NCBI GenBank assembly: GCA_900555545.1
Contig: USLQ01000043.1
Coordinates: 1 to 7,513, forward strand
Source of the DNA: an uncultured Oscillospiraceae bacterium
GTDB lineage: Bacteria > Bacillota > Clostridia > Oscillospirales > Acutalibacteraceae
DNA length: 7,513 bases
Direction: 5' to 3'
Shown: positions 1-5,771 of the stretch, in pieces
Position numbering within the stretch: the stretch's first letter is position 1
How the letters are laid out: each line of letters begins with the position of its first letter
Position numbers and translations under genes: made by a program
Notes under the pieces: generated by a model
Databases searched by the model: none
What the model saw: only the letters and a program-made list of their open reading frames with translations
Told to the model about the DNA's origin: nothing

Positions 1-222
1 TTTTCCGTTTCCATTATTCAGGCACAGGTAGAGAGTTCACGGCAGGAACAGGCGGTTGCACAGCTTCAGGCACAGATTGAGGAGAAAAAGGCTGAAAACG
101 ACGACCTGCAAAAGACTCTGGACAGCGGAGACGAGGCGGAGTATATCGAGCGTGTAGCGCGCGACAGCCTCGGTTACATGATGCCGGATGAGAAGGTGTA
201 TTACGACACCTCGTCAAAATAG
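1..222 (+). CDS. Septum formation initiator (DivIC/FtsB-like), C-terminal part
   Basis: The reading frame is open from the first base and ends at TAG 220-222, leaving 73 residues, so the gene starts outside the window. The visible part begins at or just after a membrane segment. It then runs through a Gln/Glu/Lys-rich stretch (about residues 7-45) that looks like a coiled coil, and ends with YIERVARDSLGYMMPDEKVYYD, which is the typical C-terminal signature of the DivIC/FtsB/FtsL family. Members of this family are small bitopic membrane proteins that join the divisome outside the membrane and help start septal wall synthesis. The following S1-domain gene is the usual divIC neighbour in Firmicutes, which supports the call. 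DivIC is more likely than FtsL because of this neighbour. The family call is fairly sure; the exact paralogue is an inference. Confidence 0.82.
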   Translation, partial: FSVSIIQAQVESSRQEQAVAQLQAQIEEKKAENDDLQKTLDSGDEAEYIERVARDSLGYMMPDEKVYYDTSSK

Positions 223-237
223 AATGTTATGAGAACT

Positions 238-244
238 AAGGAGG
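238..244 (+). promoter_or_regulatory. Ribosome binding site of the S1-domain gene
   Basis: AAGGAGG is a full-strength Shine-Dalgarno sequence 12 bases before ATG 257, in the 34-base gap after the DivIC-like gene. It fixes the start of the S1 gene. The spacing is a little long but the gap to the ATG is AT-rich and unstructured. Confidence 0.85.
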
Positions 245-256
245 ATAAAACTTTTT

Positions 257-718
257 ATGCAGGTTGAGGTCGGAGCGGTTCTGGAGGGTAAGGTAACGGG
301 TCTAACAAATTTTGGGGCGTTTGTCAGCTTTGAGGGTGGCCATATCTCGGAGGTCGCCTCCACGTATGTCAAGGACATTCACGACTACCTCAAGGAGGGG
401 CAGGATGTCAAAGTCAAGGTGCTCAATGTAGGTGAGGATGGGAAAATCAGCCTGTCCATCCGCCGGGCGGAGGAGAATCCACAGCCGCGTGAGGAGCGGC
501 GGGGCGCTCCACGCGGAGATCGCAGGCGCGCAGGCGGTTCCTCTAAACCAAATGTGTGGCAGGGTACCAAGCAGCGCCAGCCGCAGGAAAACATGAGTTT
601 TGAGGATATGATGTCCCGTTTTAAGCAGATCAGTGATGATAAAATGACCGATCTCAAGCGCTCCACGGAGGTCAAGCACGGCGGATTTTCCAGGCGTGGC
701 GGCGGCCCGCGGGGCTGA
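257..718 (+). CDS. S1 RNA-binding domain protein, YabR/GSP13-like
   Basis: This 153-residue protein has an S1 (OB-fold) RNA-binding domain at residues 1-70. Visible motifs are GKVTGLTNFGAFV, HISEVAS, YVKDIHDYLKEGQDVKVKV and GKISLSIRRAEE. An Arg-rich, probably disordered segment (76-106) follows, then a short amphipathic helix starting at SFEDMMSRFKQ (about 114-136), and an Arg/Gly-rich tail (142-153). In Bacillus and many Clostridia such a gene sits directly after divIC (yabR) and is thought to act on ribosomes or RNA in the cytoplasm; its precise role is poorly known. The start is set by AAGGAGG 238-244. One oddity is that the loop normally reading roughly GG-x-x-GLV-HISE appears as GGHISE at residues 27-32, about four residues short. 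It probably shares a transcript with the DivIC-like gene and ends at the terminator at 734-766. Confidence 0.88.
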   Translation: MQVEVGAVLEGKVTGLTNFGAFVSFEGGHISEVASTYVKDIHDYLKEGQDVKVKVLNVGEDGKISLSIRRAEENPQPREERRGAPRGDRRRAGGSSKPNVWQGTKQRQPQENMSFEDMMSRFKQISDDKMTDLKRSTEVKHGGFSRRGGGPRG

Positions 719-733
719 TGGCATAGCAGTGAT

Positions 734-766
734 GGTGCGGGGTGGATGCTCTGCACCTTTTCTTTT
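734..766 (+). terminator. Intrinsic terminator after the S1-domain gene
   Basis: GGTGCGGGG (734-742) pairs over nine positions with CTCTGCACC (749-757), with two G-U wobbles and a six-base loop. The T-rich tail TTTTCTTTT (758-766) follows directly. It lies 16 bases after the S1 stop. The T-tract runs straight into the GGGGGA that serves as the next gene's ribosome binding site, so the terminator and that gene's translation start are packed together. Confidence 0.8.
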
Positions 767-778
767 GGGGGATAGTTT

Positions 779-1945
779 ATGATTATTATCAATGCAACGC
801 TGTTTTTGGCGGATGGAACTTTCCGGTCCGGTCAATTTGTCCGCATTCGAGGGACAAAAATCAGTGCGGTCGGCGGAATGGAAGATTGTGATACGTGTGG
901 GGAATCCTGCGTGATTGATGCAGCGGGGGGAGTGCTGTACCCCGGATTTATCGATGCACATACACACCTGGGCATGTTTGAGGATGGCCTTGGTTTTGAG
1001 GGGGATGATGGCAACGAGGATACAGATCCTTGTACCCCGCAATTGCGCGCCATTGATGCGGTGAATCCGTTGGATCACTGCTTTCAGGAGGCGCGTGAGG
1101 CCGGTATCACTACTGTTCTGACGGGGCCTGGCAGTGCCAACCCGATCGGGGGTCAGTTTGCGGCAGTCAAAACAGATGGAAAATGTATTGACGACATGGT
1201 GATCCGATCCCCTGCCGCGATGAAATTTGCTTTAGGTGAAAATCCCAAGAGCGTCTATCATGACAAGAGCGCAGCTCCCGTCACACGGATGGCGACAAGC
1301 GCTCTGATCCGGGAGCAGCTTTATAAAGCTAAGGATTATTTCACCCGGAAACAGGATTGCGAGGAGGAAGACCAGCCGGAATACGATATGAAGTGTGAGA
1401 GCCTTGGCCCATTGCTCCGCGGTGAGATCCCGGCGCAGATCCATGCGCACCGGGCTGATGATATTTTTACAGCTGTACGGCTGGCGCAGGAATTCGGCCT
1501 GCGCTATTCGATCGTTCACTGCACGCAGGGGTACTTGGCTGCGTCGGAGTTGGCGGAACGGGGAATCAGCGCCATGTGCGGTCCAATTATATCGGATCGC
1601 TGCAAGCCGGAGCTCCGCGATTCCACCCCCGCCAATCCAGGGATTCTCAATACCGCGGGTGTAAAGGTGTGTATCATTACAGATCATCCCGAGATACCGA
1701 TCCAATATCTTTCCCTGTGTGCGGGTATCGCAGTACGTGAGGGGATGGATTTCACAGAGGCCCTAAAGGCCATTACTATCTATCCCGCAGAGATTGCCGG
1801 GATCAGTGACCGTGTCGGATCCATTGAAGCCGGTAAAGACGCAGACCTTGTTTTGTATCGGGAGGATCCTCTGACAGTGGCCGCAAAGCCTGAGTGCGTC
1901 ATCATCAATGGTAAAATCATTTTGGATAAAAGGACGGGGGTATAA
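779..1945 (+). CDS. Metal-dependent amidohydrolase, imidazolonepropionase-like, substrate unknown
   Basis: This 388-residue protein has the amidohydrolase-superfamily layout: an N-terminal beta-sandwich strand region (1-55), a TIM-barrel core, and the C-terminal sandwich with GSIEAGKDADLVLY (347-360) and a final VIINGKII strand. Visible metal and catalytic candidates are His61 and His63 (DAHTHLG), His222/His224 (IHAHRADD), His247 (VHCTQG) and Asp302 (TDHPEIP). Family members hydrolyse C-N bonds in cyclic amides, nucleobases or related compounds in the cytoplasm; the sequence does not reveal the substrate. The ATG at 779 follows GGGGGA (767-772) and gives the expected MIIINATLF start. The stop at 1943-1945 leaves one base before the fumarase alpha gene, so the two are almost certainly co-transcribed and perhaps translationally coupled. 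No promoter is obvious in the 60 bases upstream. The protein is rich in Cys (13 residues). Confidence 0.87.
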   Translation: MIIINATLFLADGTFRSGQFVRIRGTKISAVGGMEDCDTCGESCVIDAAGGVLYPGFIDAHTHLGMFEDGLGFEGDDGNEDTDPCTPQLRAIDAVNPLDHCFQEAREAGITTVLTGPGSANPIGGQFAAVKTDGKCIDDMVIRSPAAMKFALGENPKSVYHDKSAAPVTRMATSALIREQLYKAKDYFTRKQDCEEEDQPEYDMKCESLGPLLRGEIPAQIHAHRADDIFTAVRLAQEFGLRYSIVHCTQGYLAASELAERGISAMCGPIISDRCKPELRDSTPANPGILNTAGVKVCIITDHPEIPIQYLSLCAGIAVREGMDFTEALKAITIYPAEIAGISDRVGSIEAGKDADLVLYREDPLTVAAKPECVIINGKIILDKRTGV

Positions 1946-1946
1946 C

Positions 1947-2789
1947 ATGAGGGAAATACAAGCCGCGGAGATTACCCGTGTGGTGCGGGAGTTATGCATT
2001 TCAGCCAATAAGGAACTGCCGGAAGGCCTGTGTGCCCGCATTCGCCGGGCCTGTACGCAGGAGACAGAGGAACTACCTCAGGCGATCATGGGGGATATTG
2101 CGGATAATCTGGACGCGGCAAAGCGCCTTCATATCCCGATCTGTCAGGATACAGGGATGGCTGTTGTGTTCGCGGAGGTGGGGCGCGATATCCATATTGT
2201 GGGCGGCGCGTTTGAGGAGGCCATCCACGAAGGGGTCCGGCAGGGATATACGGAGGGACTGCTGCGCTGTTCTGTAGTGGCAGATCCGCTGCGGCGCGTC
2301 AATACGGGGGATAACACGCCTGCTGTCATCCACACACGTATCGTAGAGGGGGATAAGCTGAAGCTGACGGTCGCCCCCAAGGGATTTGGCAGTGAAAACA
2401 TGAGCGCAATCCGGATGTTCACTCCGGCCGCTACACGTGAGGATTTGATTGATTATGTGGTGGATGTTATGCGTGCTGCCGGATCGAACCCATGCCCGCC
2501 TGTCGTATTAGGCGTTGGGATCGGCGGAGATTTTGAACAGTGTGCGCTTCTGGCAAAGATTGCCCTGTGCCGCGATACGGAAGTGCGCCATACGGATCCG
2601 TTCTATGCGGCGATGGAGCAGGAGATTTTCGAACGCCTCAACGGCCTGAACATCGGGCCCCAGGGATTTGGCGGGTACACAACGGCGTTGTGTGTCAATA
2701 TTGAAACGGCGCCCACGCATATTGCCGGCCTTCCGGTGGCGGTCAATGTGGGATGTCATGTCACCAGACACCAGACAAAAATTATATAA
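1947..2789 (+). CDS. Class I fumarate hydratase (Fe-S), alpha subunit
   Basis: This 280-residue protein matches the alpha chain of two-subunit class I Fe-S hydro-lyases (fumarase or L-tartrate dehydratase). Three Cys in conserved settings are the likely ligands of the [4Fe-4S] cluster: Cys66 (PICQDTG), Cys183 (SNPCPPVVLGVGIGG) and Cys270 (VGCHVTRH). Other family stretches are RRVNTGDNTPAVIH, PKGFGSENMS and GLNIGPQGFGG. The length is normal for an intact alpha chain. The ATG at 1947 is chosen because the MREIQ start fits the family and AAGGACGGGGG (1930-1940) precedes it; an earlier in-frame ATG at 1908 lies inside the amidohydrolase gene. Fumarase interconverts fumarate and malate and needs a beta subunit, normally the next gene. 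Here none follows: a promoter and the hibernation-factor gene come next. Fumarate is the likeliest substrate, with tartrate dehydratase possible. Confidence 0.86.
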   Translation: MREIQAAEITRVVRELCISANKELPEGLCARIRRACTQETEELPQAIMGDIADNLDAAKRLHIPICQDTGMAVVFAEVGRDIHIVGGAFEEAIHEGVRQGYTEGLLRCSVVADPLRRVNTGDNTPAVIHTRIVEGDKLKLTVAPKGFGSENMSAIRMFTPAATREDLIDYVVDVMRAAGSNPCPPVVLGVGIGGDFEQCALLAKIALCRDTEVRHTDPFYAAMEQEIFERLNGLNIGPQGFGGYTTALCVNIETAPTHIAGLPVAVNVGCHVTRHQTKII

Positions 2790-2804
2790 TATTAATAAAT
2801 TTGA

Positions 2805-2832
2805 TTGATATTTTCGCCGGATATGATATAAT
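2805..2832 (+). promoter_or_regulatory. Extended -10 promoter for the hibernation-factor gene
   Basis: TTGATA (2805-2810) as -35, a 16-base spacer, and TGATATAAT (2824-2832), a perfect TATAAT preceded by TG one base upstream, form a strong housekeeping-sigma promoter. Transcription would begin near 2839, giving a leader of about 100 bases before ATG 2943. The promoter sits in an AT-rich island (2777-2836) that contrasts with its surroundings. No sigma-B- or sigma-H-type sequence is evident, unlike what is known for some hibernation factors. Confidence 0.8.
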
Positions 2833-2838
2833 ATAGGT

Positions 2839-2942
2839 ACAGACCGTGAGGGGGAACAATCCCGCGGCATGTGTCAACCGGATTTGATCTCCCATATCGT
2901 TCTGAACTTCCGGGATTTCCCAATATGAAGGAGATGTTATTC
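2839..2942 (+). promoter_or_regulatory. 5' leader of the hibernation-factor gene, with ribosome binding site
   Basis: This is a leader of about 104 bases. AAGGAG (2928-2933) lies nine bases before ATG 2943 and decides the start. AATCCCG (2858-2864) is perfectly complementary to CGGGATT (2911-2917), which would bring the ribosome site close to a stem. The same CCC could instead pair with the G-run at 2850-2854. These pairings are short and may be chance. I recognise no riboswitch or T-box, and the leader is too short for the known raiA-associated RNA. Confidence 0.4.
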
Positions 2943-3473
2943 ATGAAGATGACCATCACAGGACGTAAATGTACCCCCAGGGAGAGCTTTAAGGATCGGG
3001 CGGAAGTTAAATTATCAAAAATTGAGCGTTTTTTCGGCGAAAATGCCGAGGCGAAAATTACTGCCACAGTTGAGAAAAGTACAAAAATTGTGGAGATCAC
3101 CGTCCGGTATGACGGGATGATCTTCCGAGCGGAACGCACTTCACCGGATTCACTGGAGGACGCGCTGGACGATTGCGTCGATGCGCTGATCCGCAGGATC
3201 CGCAAGAATAAGACAAAGGTCGCACGTCAGATTCACTCCGGATCGCTGGTGGATATGTTTGACGCCGAGGCCTCCGGCGAGGAGGAGAAGGAGTTTAACC
3301 TTGTCCGGCGTAAGAGCGTGTACCTGCGTCCGCAGTCGCTTGATGAGGCTATTTTGCAGATGAATATGCTGGGCCATGCGTTCTATATGTTCCTCAATGC
3401 GGAGACAGAGCGCGTCAACGTCGCCTATCGCCGTAAGGACGGCACCTATGGCCTGATCGAGCCGGAAGAGTAA
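2943..3473 (+). CDS. hpf: Long-form ribosome hibernation promoting factor (HPF/RaiA family)
   Basis: This 176-residue cytoplasmic protein has an N-terminal HPF/YfiA domain at about residues 1-97, starting MKMTITGRKCTPRESFKDRAEVKLSKIERFF and containing the conserved basic helix SLEDALDDCVDALIRRIRKNKTKV. A charged linker (about 98-120) follows, then a C-terminal domain (121-176) with VRRKSVYLRPQSLDEAILQMNMLGHAFYMFLNAET and VAYRRKDGTYGLIEP. This two-domain long form is typical of Firmicutes. The N domain occupies the decoding centre of the 30S subunit, and the C domain dimerises so that two 70S ribosomes pair into an inactive 100S particle during slow growth. The start at 2943 follows AAGGAG at 2928-2933; a longer frame from GTG 2871 adds residues not found in the family. 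It has its own promoter (2805-2832) and terminator (3489-3513), so it is probably a single-gene unit. Confidence 0.94.
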   Translation: MKMTITGRKCTPRESFKDRAEVKLSKIERFFGENAEAKITATVEKSTKIVEITVRYDGMIFRAERTSPDSLEDALDDCVDALIRRIRKNKTKVARQIHSGSLVDMFDAEASGEEEKEFNLVRRKSVYLRPQSLDEAILQMNMLGHAFYMFLNAETERVNVAYRRKDGTYGLIEPEE

Positions 3474-3488
3474 TTTGATTAAAATCCG

Positions 3489-3513
3489 AGGGGCGGATTT
3501 TCCGCCCCTTTTT
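3489..3513 (+). terminator. Intrinsic terminator after the hibernation-factor gene
   Basis: AGGGGCGGA (3489-3497) pairs perfectly with TCCGCCCCT (3501-3509) across a TTT loop, and TTTT (3510-3513) follows. The GC-rich nine-pair stem makes it strong. Its left arm also takes part in an alternative hairpin (3481-3501). The next gene begins only 26 bases downstream and has no evident promoter in that gap. Confidence 0.88.
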
Positions 3514-3538
3514 AAATGTCAAAAATTTGGAGTTGCCT

Positions 3539-4654
3539 ATGAGTTATCGTTTTGTTGTCCCATGTTTGTTCGGGCTGGAGTCGATTGTCGCCGCTGAACT
3601 GAATGGAATGGGGGCTGAAAATGTCGTCAGTGAAAATGGCCGTGTTCTGTTTTCGGGGGATTTTGCCATGATGGCACGCGCCAATCTGTCCTTGCGCTGC
3701 GGGGAGCGTGTGCTGTTGTTGGCCGGGGAGTTTGAGGCGCGCTCGTTTGAAGAACTGTTCGATCAGGTGCGTCGGCTCCCTTGGGAACAGTATATCGGAC
3801 TGCGGGATGAATTCCCTGTCACCGGATACTCGCTGCGCTCAAAGCTTTTCAGCGTGCGTGACTGCCAGTCTATCATCAAGAAGGCGATCGTGGAACGCCT
3901 GAAATCCCAGTATGGCGTGTCATGGTTTGAGGAGACCGGCGCCCGCCACATGATCCGTTTTGCAATCCTGAAAGATAGGGTCAGCGTTATGCTGGATACC
4001 TCGGGGGTTGGGCTATATAAGCGCGGATACAGGCTGGAATCCAACGACGCTCCGATCAAGGAGACGTTAGCTGCTGCAATGTGCTCTCTGGCACGTCTGC
4101 GCGAGTATCACACGCTCTATGATCCGCTCTGCGGATCCGGAACGATTTTGACAGAGGGCGCGCTGATGGCTCTGAATATTGCACCGGGCCTCAAACGCAG
4201 CTTTATCTCCGAACGTTGGGAGAATGTAGGGGAGGCGGTATTTAATCGTGAGCGCGAGCGCGCCAGGGAGCTGATTCGGCGCGATGTTCCCTTTCAGGCT
4301 TACGGTTCTGATATCGATGCCAAAGCGATCGAGTCGGCGCTCGGCAATGCGAAGCGCGCCGGTGTGGCGGATCGGATCAAGTTTTCGGTCCAGGATGTAC
4401 GTTTTTGGGCCAATAGGAGCGATCGAGGTACCGTTATCACCAATCCTCCTTATGGAGAACGGTTGCTTGATATTGAGCAAGCTGAACAAATTATAAAAAT
4501 ATTAGGAGAAAAGTTTGACAAAAAACGCGGTTGGAGTTATTATATTATCAGTCCGTCTGACCAATTTGAAACATTGTTTGGGCGCCGGGCGGATAAGAGG
4601 CGGAAGCTCTATAACGGGATGATGCAATGTCAACTGTTTATGTACTACAAATGA
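3539..4654 (+). CDS. THUMP-domain SAM-dependent RNA methyltransferase, YpsC/RlmL-N-like
   Basis: This 371-residue protein has an N-terminal ferredoxin-like plus THUMP RNA-binding region (about 1-160) and a C-terminal Rossmann methyltransferase domain (about 165-371). Key motifs are DPLCGSGTILTEGAL (195-209, SAM-binding motif I), GSDID (256-260, acidic residue binding the SAM ribose) and TNPPYGERL (301-309, the NPPY motif of N2-guanine methyltransferases). The family includes B. subtilis YpsC and the N-terminal half of E. coli RlmL, which makes m2G2445 in 23S rRNA; that target is an inference here. The length agrees with stand-alone YpsC-type proteins. The ATG at 3539 is chosen because GGAG (3529-3532) lies six bases upstream; a TTG at 3527 overlaps that site. 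It lies 15 bases before the lipid kinase. The last part of the gene (4480-4550) is distinctly AT-rich and carries a promoter. Confidence 0.92.
   Translation: MSYRFVVPCLFGLESIVAAELNGMGAENVVSENGRVLFSGDFAMMARANLSLRCGERVLLLAGEFEARSFEELFDQVRRLPWEQYIGLRDEFPVTGYSLRSKLFSVRDCQSIIKKAIVERLKSQYGVSWFEETGARHMIRFAILKDRVSVMLDTSGVGLYKRGYRLESNDAPIKETLAAAMCSLARLREYHTLYDPLCGSGTILTEGALMALNIAPGLKRSFISERWENVGEAVFNRERERARELIRRDVPFQAYGSDIDAKAIESALGNAKRAGVADRIKFSVQDVRFWANRSDRGTVITNPPYGERLLDIEQAEQIIKILGEKFDKKRGWSYYIISPSDQFETLFGRRADKRRKLYNGMMQCQLFMYYK
4515..4543 (+). promoter_or_regulatory. Likely internal promoter for the lipid kinase gene
   Basis: A perfect TTGACA (4515-4520), a 17-base spacer and TATTAT (4538-4543, five of six matches) lie inside the methyltransferase gene, about 125 bases before the kinase ATG. 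A second -10-like TATATT (4541-4546) overlaps it. The surrounding AT-rich stretch (4480-4550) stands out from the rest of the gene. Transcription would start near 4550. The residues encoded here (GEKFDKKRGWSYYII) belong to the methyltransferase, so the match could partly be coding coincidence. Confidence 0.55.
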
Positions 4655-4669
4655 GAGTGAGGAAAAGGC

Positions 4670-5668
4670 ATGAGACACGTTTTTATCATTAACCCCAACG
4701 CAGGCAAGGGTAAGGCTATTGGCAGTATCCACCCCGTCATTCAAAAATATTGCACGGAACACCGGCTTGACTGGGATGTCTATATTCCGGATTCCCCTAC
4801 GGGTGCACGGGAGTTTATCCGGGCGGAAGCGGAAAAAGCGGGGGATAATCCAATCCGCTTTTACGCGTGTGGTGGTGATGGTACGCTCTATGAGGCGGTC
4901 AATGCCGCATATCCATTTAAGAATGCCGAAGTGGGTGTTATTCCTCTGGGCTCTGGAAATGACTTTATCCGTCTATTTGGTACCGCGGAACAGTTTAGGG
5001 ATATTGACGCACAGGTCAACGGTACAGCCGTCGCGTTGGATCTGGTCAAATGTGATAAGGGTCAGGTTGCCATCAACCAATCCTCCATGGGTTTCGACGG
5101 AGAAGTCTGCGCCAAAAAAGAGGAGTTCAAGAACCTGTTGCCGGTCATGCGTGGGAATACAGCCTATACGGCATCGGTTGCCTATTGCTTTTTCCATAAG
5201 ATGAAGAATGAATTTACCATCCAGATCGACGATGGCGAACCCGTCAAAAAGAACGTTATCTTCTGCGTTGCGGCCAGTTCACGCTGGTACGGTGGCGGCT
5301 TTAAGGCGGCGCCGTTTGCACTGCCTAATGACGGGTACCTGGATTTTGTAATCGTGGAGAAGAATATGCCGCGCGTCAAATTGCTGCCGCTGATCAATAT
5401 GTATAAAAACGGCGAGCACGCCAAGTTGGCGGACCGAGGGATTTTGACCTATATCCGTGGCAAGAAGATCAAGATCCACAGCGACAAGCAGGCCGCTATT
5501 AACTGCGACGGCGAGTATATGTATGTCAATGACGTCACGTTTGAGGTGATGGAAAAGGGAATCAAATTTATTGTTCCCAAAACCTCATCTTATTTCCACG
5601 ACGTGGAGATGGGCAAGATCAACGGAGAAATCCCTGTGGAGATCCAGAAATATTGCTCCAAGCTATAA
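4670..5668 (+). CDS. Diacylglycerol/lipid kinase, DagK/YegS/BmrU family
   Basis: This 332-residue protein has the two-domain lipid/NAD kinase fold. It starts MRHVFIINPNAGKGK (phosphate-binding NPNAGKG, 8-14) and has CGGDGT (67-72, nucleotide site), IPLGSGNDF (91-99) and MGFDGEV (140-146). It continues with GGGFKAAPFALPNDGYLDFV (208-227) and NCDGE (278-282), whose Asp is a conserved active-site position. Family members transfer phosphate from ATP to diacylglycerol or a related lipid at the inner face of the membrane. In Gram-positives DgkB recycles diacylglycerol released during lipoteichoic acid synthesis. That role is plausible here, but the substrate cannot be read from sequence. The start follows GAGG (4659-4662) with seven-base spacing, 15 bases after the methyltransferase stop. 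Expression may come from both the upstream gene and the internal promoter (4515-4543). It ends at a shared hairpin (5726-5764). Confidence 0.9.
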   Translation: MRHVFIINPNAGKGKAIGSIHPVIQKYCTEHRLDWDVYIPDSPTGAREFIRAEAEKAGDNPIRFYACGGDGTLYEAVNAAYPFKNAEVGVIPLGSGNDFIRLFGTAEQFRDIDAQVNGTAVALDLVKCDKGQVAINQSSMGFDGEVCAKKEEFKNLLPVMRGNTAYTASVAYCFFHKMKNEFTIQIDDGEPVKKNVIFCVAASSRWYGGGFKAAPFALPNDGYLDFVIVEKNMPRVKLLPLINMYKNGEHAKLADRGILTYIRGKKIKIHSDKQAAINCDGEYMYVNDVTFEVMEKGIKFIVPKTSSYFHDVEMGKINGEIPVEIQKYCSKL

Positions 5669-5725
5669 AAGAACATAGGATATCCCCTCTTGCAGTTGAT
5701 CTAGTGGTGGTATCAAGAACATAGG
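5669..5725 (+). repeat. 11-base direct repeat flanking a short inverted element
   Basis: AAGAACATAGG occurs at 5669-5679 and again, without change, at 5715-5725. Between the copies, GATATCCCC (5679-5687) can pair with GGTGGTATC (5706-5714) with one mismatch and one G-T wobble, leaving an 18-base loop. The first copy starts at the base after the kinase stop codon. The region has no open reading frame of note. It may be a duplicated 46-base step or the scar of a small element, or it may simply be chance; I do not recognise it. Confidence 0.5.
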
Positions 5726-5764
5726 CGAGCTGCCCGGCAATGTTGCCGGACAGCTCGTATTTTG
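5726..5764. terminator. Bidirectional intrinsic terminator between convergent genes
   Basis: CGAGCTGCCCGGCAA (5726-5740) and TTGCCGGACAGCTCG (5743-5757) form a 15-pair stem around a two-base centre, with one imperfect position (5733 against 5750). Read on the plus strand that position is a C-A mismatch; read on the minus strand it becomes a G-U wobble. A T-rich tail (TATTTTGA, from 5758) follows on the plus strand for the lipid kinase. On the minus strand, downstream of the permease-like gene, the stem is better but the tail is poor in T. It sits 58 bases after the kinase stop and 14 bases after the minus-strand stop. Confidence 0.8.
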
Positions 5765-5771
5765 ATATTAT

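Noticed and set aside
637..645. Extended -10-like TGATAAAAT inside the S1 gene
   Set aside because: No credible -35 lies at the right distance, and any transcript would meet the terminator at 734-766 before the amidohydrolase.
302..1078. Long minus-strand open frame (258 codons) across the S1 and amidohydrolase genes
   Set aside because: It lies opposite two well-supported genes and across the terminator at 734-766, has no ribosome binding site or recognisable motif, and its composition is what an antisense frame of these genes would give.
1908..1946. Earlier ATG for the fumarase alpha subunit
   Set aside because: It lies inside the amidohydrolase coding region, the added 13 residues do not fit the family, and the ribosome site at 1930-1940 points to ATG 1947.
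2871..2942. GTG start at 2871 for the hibernation factor
   Set aside because: The extra 24 residues are not part of the family, and AAGGAG 2928-2933 is correctly spaced for ATG 2943.
2833..2942. raiA-associated structured RNA upstream of hpf
   Set aside because: The space between promoter and start codon is only about 100 bases, about half what that RNA needs, and I see none of its extended pairing.
3527..3538. TTG start at 3527 for the methyltransferase
   Set aside because: It overlaps the GGAG ribosome site that serves ATG 3539, and family members start at MSYRF-like sequence.
5690..5725. tRNA-like stretch (GATCTAGTGGTGGTATC) after the lipid kinase
   Set aside because: It recalls a tRNA D-arm only by eye; no acceptor, anticodon or T-arm can be drawn around it.
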